From a virus, in the IMG/VR virus record IMGVR_UViG_3300035670_001181, positions 1 through 24,956 of that record: a DNA stretch of 24,956 nucleotides, one strand, 5' to 3'. This document shows positions 21,179-24,956 of the stretch, one piece after another (position 1 is the first letter of the stretch; each line of letters starts with the position of its first letter). The notes below the pieces were generated by a model. The model saw only the letters and a list, made by a program, of their open reading frames with translations. It searched no databases and was not told where the DNA came from. A program made the position numbers and the translations under genes.

Positions 21179-21207
21179 ACTATACCATCATGGTCGGCCG
21201 TGGTCAA
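21179..21207 (-). promoter_or_regulatory. Sigma70-type promoter for the membrane-HTH gene and downstream genes
   Basis: On the - strand a TTGACC (-35, 21202-21207) is separated by exactly 17 bases from TATAGT (-10, 21179-21184). The start point should lie near 21172, about 35 bases before the ATG at 21137. It is the best host-type promoter in the window and could drive the membrane-HTH, exonuclease, bet and SSB genes early after infection. Confidence 0.7.
21184..21194. promoter_or_regulatory. Palindromic operator candidate in the promoter spacer
   Basis: ACCAT C ATGGT is a perfect 11-base inverted repeat that abuts the -10 box and lies inside the 17-base spacer. A repressor bound here would block RNA polymerase. 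Candidate binders encoded nearby are the HTH and ribbon-helix-helix proteins, but no pairing can be shown from sequence alone. Confidence 0.4.
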
Positions 21208-21228
21208 CCCTCTTGCAACAAAGCCCAG

Positions 21229-21603
21229 TCAGTCGCGCACGGGTGTATTGGTTTTGTCGCAAACCAGAGCCCTTGCATCCTCCACTGACCGCGCCACACC
21301 AGCGATCCCGCCTGCTGCCTGCACCGCATCCAGCCACTGCTGCTGCTCTGGCCTGAGCTTGCCTGTGGGGGTCTTGACCTCGATGCTGAGGAACACAGCC
21401 ACCTGGGTGCCGACCATCTCAGGCGTCACGGTGACCGTGCGCCAGCCGATCAGGTCAGCGCTGCCCTTGCACAGGCCGAACTGCACCGGGCGGCCATGCT
21501 GGTCGCGCAGGGTGCCGGTGTTGTTGCGGTACAGGCGCACTGACCCGCGACTGCAAGCGAGCCTGATGTGCTGTTGAATAGTTTGCTCGCTTTGCTTGGT
21601 CAT
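21229..21603 (-). CDS. VRR-NUC domain nuclease
   Basis: This 124-residue protein matches the virus-type replication-repair nuclease family: an N-terminal helix (SEQTIQQHIRLACSRG), VRLYRNNTGTLRDQHGRPVQ, the metal-binding core KGSADLIGW with D in GSADL, then SIEVKTPTGKLRPEQQQWLD with E and K of the PD-(D/E)xK type, and AAGGIAGVARSVEDA. Family members cut branched or structured DNA during replication or repair. I chose ATG 21603 because the conserved region begins there. The frame of the upstream homing endonuclease runs into this gene for about 150 bases in another phase. Confidence 0.9.
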   Translation of the reverse strand: MTKQSEQTIQQHIRLACSRGSVRLYRNNTGTLRDQHGRPVQFGLCKGSADLIGWRTVTVTPEMVGTQVAVFLSIEVKTPTGKLRPEQQQWLDAVQAAGGIAGVARSVEDARALVCDKTNTPVRD

Positions 21604-22168
21604 TGCTCTTGAAAAAGCACTTAGCAGCATCAATCGTAATCCCAAGAGCTTCTGACCATTCCGTCAAGGTTTTGGTCTGACCTTGGTATGTGATGTATGC
21701 GCAATTTCTGCGATTGTTTTGCTGCTGCTTTCTGGTCGCCCAGCAGCAGTTTGCCGGGTTGTAGCCAAGATCATTGTTAATTCTTTCAATGGTCAAACCT
21801 TCTGCATACCCGTTGGACACTGCCCAATTGCGAAAGGTCACATAATCACGCCATTCGTCACAAACACGAATCCCTCTTGCTCCATAACCGCCATAGGCTT
21901 TGTGGGTTTGGCTATGACAACGCCTTACCATTGAGTCCCATACACGGTATAGCTTTGTATTTGATTCGCAATGGCGCGTCCATTTGCCCTTAAGACATCC
22001 ACAGCCAATCTTTTCTCTCTCCTTCAAGCGACTTTTTCTAATAACAGTTGTATTGCCGCAATCACAAAGACATTCGATCATATAATGGCCATTTTGCTTG
22101 CCGATGGCTTTGATCACTAATAGCTGGTCAAAACGTTGGCCAGCCAAATCTTGTCCGGTGTAATCCAT
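21455..22168 (-). CDS. Homing endonuclease with AP2/HNH-like domain, C-terminus displaced
   Basis: The 237-residue frame begins with a zinc-bearing module (CLCDCGNTTVIRKSRLK, GCGCLKG) and the core YRVWDSMVRRCHSQTHKAYG, then GYGARGIRVCDEW and GLTIERINNDLGYNPANCCW with TRKQQQNNRRN, typical of phage AP2/HNH homing enzymes. After EWSEALGI the usual C-terminal DNA-binding repeat is missing. The last 50 residues read the 5' end of the VRR-NUC gene out of frame and have basic, low-quality composition. The body (21600-22150) is A/T-rich relative to the neighbours, as expected for a recently acquired element. It is probably functional at the nuclease core but truncated at the end. Confidence 0.78.
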   Translation of the reverse strand: MDYTGQDLAGQRFDQLLVIKAIGKQNGHYMIECLCDCGNTTVIRKSRLKEREKIGCGCLKGKWTRHCESNTKLYRVWDSMVRRCHSQTHKAYGGYGARGIRVCDEWRDYVTFRNWAVSNGYAEGLTIERINNDLGYNPANCCWATRKQQQNNRRNCAYITYQGQTKTLTEWSEALGITIDAAKCFFKSNDQAKRANYSTAHQARLQSRVSAPVPQQHRHPARPAWPPGAVRPVQGQR

Positions 22169-22174
22169 GCTGTC

Positions 22175-22212
22175 AAAGCTGCTTTACCCATCTTCTTGCG
22201 TTCCGCAGCTTT
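22175..22212. repeat. Inverted repeat between helicase and homing endonuclease genes
   Basis: AAAGCTGC (22175-22182) and GCAGCTTT (22205-22212) are perfect eight-base inverted repeats with a 22-base loop. TTGACA hexamers sit next to both arms on the - strand. The element occupies almost all of the short gap before the homing endonuclease. It may be a transcription signal, or a footprint of the insertion that brought the endonuclease; there is no T-run. Confidence 0.45.
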
Positions 22213-22222
22213 TGTCAAGGGA

Positions 22223-23809
22223 TCAGACGCCATGCCGCTTGGCCAACCTAGCCTGATACACCCGCTCTGCCCAGCCGCGTTTGTAGCCGCGTTGCTGCGC
22301 CAGTTTGCGGAGGTCTTCCAGGGACTGCGCGCTGCCTTGTTCGCGTTTAAAGGTTAGCTTTTCAATTTGATTGACATTGCAAGTATAGATTTCATTGTTA
22401 TCAATAAGTTGATTCACTTTACCATATGGAAATGAAGGCTGCAATGAATCATTATGGTTTTTGAATAAATTACAAAAGATTTTTTCAGGCGCTTCGTCTT
22501 GACGAGGCTCTAGTTTCCCGAAAAACCATTGAGAGCCTGTTGGCTTGTGTATAACTCGATCTCCAGGTCTAATTTTTTCAGTTGTTTTTAGTTCCACAAG
22601 CTCACCTTCAACCACCTTCAGCTCACGTTGCTCTTGCGGCGCGAACACATGCCCGCAGTCGCGGCACACCTGCGCAGCGCTCATGCTAGTGCTAAAGCAC
22701 ACCGGGCATACTTTGACACTGGGGGATTGCTCGCGGTCGCGTTTGCGGGCACCGTCTAAGGTCCAGTCGCGGTCTTCGAGGTGATGGCCAAGCCGCAGCG
22801 TGTTGCCGACGTGGTCCAGCACCACAGCGGTTTTGCCGTGGCTTGGTCTCAAGCAACGGCCGATCATCTGCAGGTGCAGGCTGACGCTCTGCGTAGGCCT
22901 GAGCAAGATGCACCCGCCGACGCTTGGCACGTCCACGCCCTCACCGATCAGGCTGCAACTGGTCAGCACCTTGATGCGGCCAGTGCCGAGTGCTGTCAAC
23001 AGGTCCCTACGCTGGTCAGCGGTCATGGTGCCGTCGATGCTGGCGGCTGGGATGCCTTGGGACATGAACAAAGCAGCCACCGCCTCGGCATGTGCCACTG
23101 AGCAGCAGAACGCAATAGCCGTCTGGCCTGTTAGATGCTTGCGGTAATGGCTGACGCAGTCGCCCATGATAGTGCCGACGCGCTCTTCTGATTGCTTGGC
23201 GTCAAAATCGCCCATCTTCTTGCGCAGGCCGGTGGTATCAAACCCCGGCGGTGCCAGCACACGGGCATTGGCTAGGTAGCCGTTATCGGTCAGCCACGCA
23301 GCGCTGGGTCCCTGCACCATGACCTCATAATGGTCGCCAAGCCCACGGCCGTCGCCACGGCATGGCGTTGCAGTCACGCCCAACACATGCGCCTGCTGGA
23401 AATGCTGCAGCACCGTTGACCACTGGCCAGCATTGGTGTGGTGCGCCTCGTCTACCACCAAGAGCTGAAAGAACCCAGGCGGCAGCTTGTGCAGCCTGCG
23501 AGCAAGGGTCTGGACGCTGGCCACCTGCACCGCATGGCTCAGGTCCATGCTGCGGCCTGCTGCAATGCGGCCATGGGTGACGCCCATAGCCGTGAGGCTG
23601 CGGCTGGCTTGGTCCAGCAGCTCAGCGCGGTGCACAAGGATGCAGACGCGGTTGCCCTTGCGGGCGGCGGATTGGGCGATGTAGCTGAATATGCAAGTCT
23701 TGCCGCCACCAGTGCTAAGGACGCCAAGAACAGACTTTTTGCCGAGTTGGTATTGCAGGCGGATCTCATCCACCATCTTTTGCTGGTAGGGGCGGAGTGT
23801 TACTGCCAT
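22223..23809 (-). CDS. SF2 DEAD/DEAH-type helicase with C-terminal zinc finger
   Basis: This 528-residue ATPase should unwind or translocate on DNA for phage replication or recombination. Motif I is STGGGKT (residues 32-38), motif II DEAH (120-123), motif III TATP (146-149), and motif VI QMIGRCLRPS near residue 325. A zinc ribbon (CPVC then CRDCG) follows the helicase core. A further segment of about 80 residues, RPGDRVIHKPTGSQWFFG through NQIEKLTFKREQ, is encoded by A/T-rich DNA (about 22345-22590). It looks inserted before a conserved helical end (SAQSLEDLRKLAQQRGYK). ATG 23809 overlaps the stop of the upstream HNH gene by ten bases; a frame opening at 23833 is less likely. Confidence 0.9.
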   Translation of the reverse strand: MAVTLRPYQQKMVDEIRLQYQLGKKSVLGVLSTGGGKTCIFSYIAQSAARKGNRVCILVHRAELLDQASRSLTAMGVTHGRIAAGRSMDLSHAVQVASVQTLARRLHKLPPGFFQLLVVDEAHHTNAGQWSTVLQHFQQAHVLGVTATPCRGDGRGLGDHYEVMVQGPSAAWLTDNGYLANARVLAPPGFDTTGLRKKMGDFDAKQSEERVGTIMGDCVSHYRKHLTGQTAIAFCCSVAHAEAVAALFMSQGIPAASIDGTMTADQRRDLLTALGTGRIKVLTSCSLIGEGVDVPSVGGCILLRPTQSVSLHLQMIGRCLRPSHGKTAVVLDHVGNTLRLGHHLEDRDWTLDGARKRDREQSPSVKVCPVCFSTSMSAAQVCRDCGHVFAPQEQRELKVVEGELVELKTTEKIRPGDRVIHKPTGSQWFFGKLEPRQDEAPEKIFCNLFKNHNDSLQPSFPYGKVNQLIDNNEIYTCNVNQIEKLTFKREQGSAQSLEDLRKLAQQRGYKRGWAERVYQARLAKRHGV

Positions 23810-24357
23810 TGGTCGCTCTTGCCAGCATTGCAATCACGGCACAGCACCTGCAAATTGTCAGCCTCGTTGGTGCCGCCCTTGGACACGGGATGGATGTGGT
23901 CTATCTCAAGCGTGGCACCATCCTTGGCAGTTACGCCGCACATCTGGCAGCGATAATCATCACGCTTTAGAATCTCAAAACGCAGGCTGGGTTTGATAGG
24001 TTGGCGTTTGGGCTTTTGTTCTTCAATAACAAGTCCAACCTCTTTCCATTCAATAAAAGTTTGCCCTTTGTGCTGATAAATTGCAAGTATTGATTTAGCG
24101 GGACAGCATTCACAAGTAAAAAATATTTCCATTCCGTCGCGGCGAGGGCTCGGGCAATACGTCATTGAATAATTTGTTTCTTGTGTTACCTTGAATCCCC
24201 CTTTTTCTGTTTTACACAAGATAACAAAATCGCCAGTCTCGCTGTCTTCATTCCTGTTGTAATACATAATTCCTTCGTGATGCAGATAATTGCCGCCGCA
24301 CGCGGGGCAGTCAAGGCCGTCGTAGGCAAATTCGGTGCCTGAAATAGGTAATTTCAC
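23800..24357 (-). CDS. HNH endonuclease fused to an N-terminal zinc-binding domain
   Basis: This 185-residue protein joins two parts. The N-terminal part (about residues 1-115) has CPACGGNYLHHEG, then CPSPRRDGMEIFFTCECC and IYQHKGQTFIEW, a pattern I know from stand-alone phage and bacterial hypothetical proteins. The C-terminal part is a standard HNH nuclease: RFEILKRDDYRCQMCG, LEIDHIHPVSKGGT, DNLQVLCRDCNAGKSDQW. The DNA of the first part (24000-24270) is A/T-rich, that of the second G/C-rich. I chose GTG 24357 because the conserved sequence starts there; TTG starts upstream to 24390 are possible. It begins the leftward operon next to a symmetrical control region. Confidence 0.8.
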   Translation of the reverse strand: MKLPISGTEFAYDGLDCPACGGNYLHHEGIMYYNRNEDSETGDFVILCKTEKGGFKVTQETNYSMTYCPSPRRDGMEIFFTCECCPAKSILAIYQHKGQTFIEWKEVGLVIEEQKPKRQPIKPSLRFEILKRDDYRCQMCGVTAKDGATLEIDHIHPVSKGGTNEADNLQVLCRDCNAGKSDQWQ

Positions 24358-24373
24358 GGGTTTGAGCTGAAAG

Positions 24374-24411
24374 CCTTGCAAACTTAGCAAAAAACGCTAG
24401 GCTGTGCAAGG
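24374..24411. promoter_or_regulatory. Symmetrical divergent control region with overlapping promoter candidates
   Basis: CCTTGCA (24374-24380) and TGCAAGG (24405-24411) form a perfect seven-base inverted repeat, with a smaller TAGC/GCTA repeat inside. Each arm holds a -35-like hexamer. Rightward: TTGCAA (24376-24381), 16 bases, TAGGCT. Leftward: TTGCAC (24404-24409 on the - strand), 17 bases, TAAGTT. The two promoters would occupy the same DNA, so only one could fire at a time. The -10 boxes are weak, so this is a candidate, not a certainty. Confidence 0.45.
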
Positions 24412-24426
24412 CCACCGCTAAAAATC

Positions 24427-24591
24427 ATGGAGCTAGCACACCCGCTTTCGGTCCAGTTCACGGCCGAGCAACTCGCTTGGCTTGACTCCCGCCGCGTGGC
24501 TGGGCTGTCTCGTAGCGCAGTGCTAAGGCTTGTGGTAGAGGAAGCCATGCGCCTCCACCGCGACGGCATCCTGCCTGCAACCAAGCGATGA
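24427..24591 (+). CDS. 54-residue ribbon-helix-helix regulator
   Basis: This short gene (ATG 24427) encodes a probable CopG/Arc-type repressor: strand HPLSVQFT, helix AEQLAWLDSRRV, turn AGLSRS, helix AVLRLVVEEAMRLHR. The small size and the location directly after a symmetrical control region suggest that it binds the inverted repeat and regulates itself, the primase gene and possibly the divergent helicase operon. Its stop overlaps the primase start by four bases (ATGA), so repressor and primase are made together. No toxin partner is adjacent, so an antitoxin role is not supported. Confidence 0.7.
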   Translation: MELAHPLSVQFTAEQLAWLDSRRVAGLSRSAVLRLVVEEAMRLHRDGILPATKR

Positions 24592-24956
24592 CCATCCTCG
24601 ACGCAGCACGCGGCAGGTGGCCAGACCTGCTGCAACAGCTTGCTGGCCTGACGCCCGACCAGCTCACTGACAAGCACCAGCCGTGCCCGCTTTGTGGTGG
24701 CAAAGATCGTTACCGCTTTGACGACCAAGACGGCTCGGGCTCGTGGTTCTGCAACAAGTGCGGCGGCAAGGCCGGCACCGGCGGAGCAGGCAGCGGCATG
24801 GACATGTTGATGCGTCGCATGGGTTGGAGTTTTGCCGAAGCAGCGCAGCGGGTTGAGCAGCATCTCGGCCTAGCCAAGCCAATACCAGCACCCCCTCTCA
24901 AGGGCTGGGATTCGCACTGGCGGTACACAGACACCTTTTATGTACTGCGCCGCAAT
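24588..24956 (+). CDS. DNA primase (zinc-ribbon type), N-terminal part, cut by the window end
   Basis: The first 123 residues of a primase or primase-helicase are visible. A P4 alpha/T7 gp4-type zinc ribbon is formed by CPLCGGKDRYRFDD and SWFCNKCGGKAGTG, with four cysteines in two pairs. A short alpha-helical region (MDMLMRRMGWSFAEAAQRVE) then leads to the start of the next domain. The catalytic Toprim or AEP domain and any helicase domain lie outside the window. The gene overlaps the ribbon-helix-helix gene as ATGA. It supplies primers for the replication that the helicase, SSB and recombination proteins of the divergent operon support. Confidence 0.88.
   Translation, partial: MTILDAARGRWPDLLQQLAGLTPDQLTDKHQPCPLCGGKDRYRFDDQDGSGSWFCNKCGGKAGTGGAGSGMDMLMRRMGWSFAEAAQRVEQHLGLAKPIPAPPLKGWDSHWRYTDTFYVLRRN

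Noticed and set aside
24427-24591. Ribbon-helix-helix protein as the antitoxin of a toxin-antitoxin pair
   Set aside because: The next gene is a primase rather than a small toxin, and no RelE- or MazF-like ORF is adjacent.
1-24956. CRISPR arrays, tRNA genes, rRNA genes and insertion sequences
   Set aside because: I saw no regularly spaced repeats, no tRNA-like cloverleaf with a CCA end and no transposase motif anywhere on either strand.

Overview
This window looks like part of the genome of a tailed double-stranded DNA phage (or a prophage) with a long, flexible, lambda-type tail. The host is most likely a cyanobacterium of the Synechococcus/Cyanobium type. That host call is inference. It rests on a phage-encoded sigma factor that resembles cyanobacterial group 1/2 sigma factors, a tail fibre of the style seen in cyanophages, and many small unnamed proteins of kinds I associate with cyanophages. 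I see no integrase, attachment site, tRNA, rRNA, IS element or CRISPR array, so the sequence does not show whether the element is temperate.

Region 1 (1-10345, + strand) is the tail module in lambda order: two tandem tail tube genes (the first only as its last 26 codons), a tail assembly chaperone with a -1 frameshift site, the tape measure protein, gpM-like, gpL-like (with the four Fe-S cysteines), gpK-like (JAMM plus NlpC/P60), gpI-like, the central tip protein gpJ and a tail fibre. Neighbouring genes mostly overlap by 1 to 14 bases. An HNH endonuclease gene (10315-10827) starts inside the end of the fibre gene.

Region 2 (10828-15967, + strand) opens with a non-coding control region holding repeated TTGACAC/GTGTAA half-sites and a strong hairpin. 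Small accessory genes follow, two of them tandem paralogues with mosaic base composition. Then comes a lysis region: a small membrane protein with a helical tail, a 46-residue membrane protein that appears to be extended by a second -1 frameshift, and a two-domain endolysin (GH24 lysozyme plus M15-type peptidase). A metallophosphoesterase, a small ORF and an HNH gene with a probable 5' lesion close the region.

Region 3 (16039-24357, almost all - strand) is the presumed early region. Read in transcription order from the right it encodes an HNH fusion protein, an SF2 helicase, an AP2/HNH-like homing endonuclease, a VRR-NUC nuclease, a 59-residue membrane-anchored HTH protein behind a good sigma70 promoter, a small ORF, a RecE-like exonuclease, a Bet/RecT annealing protein, an excisionase-like HTH protein, SSB, small ORFs, a DUF3310 protein, a ribbon-helix-helix protein, an NrdR-like zinc ribbon, dCTP deaminase and the sigma factor. 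One small + strand gene (16928-17167) lies antisense between the last two.

Region 4 (24374-24956) holds a symmetrical intergenic element with possible face-to-face promoters. A small ribbon-helix-helix gene follows on the + strand, then the start of a primase gene cut by the window end. The likely scheme is that early genes on the - strand and the primase arm supply recombination-dependent replication and nucleotide metabolism, while the sigma factor redirects host RNA polymerase to phage promoters, perhaps those of the + strand structural and lysis genes.
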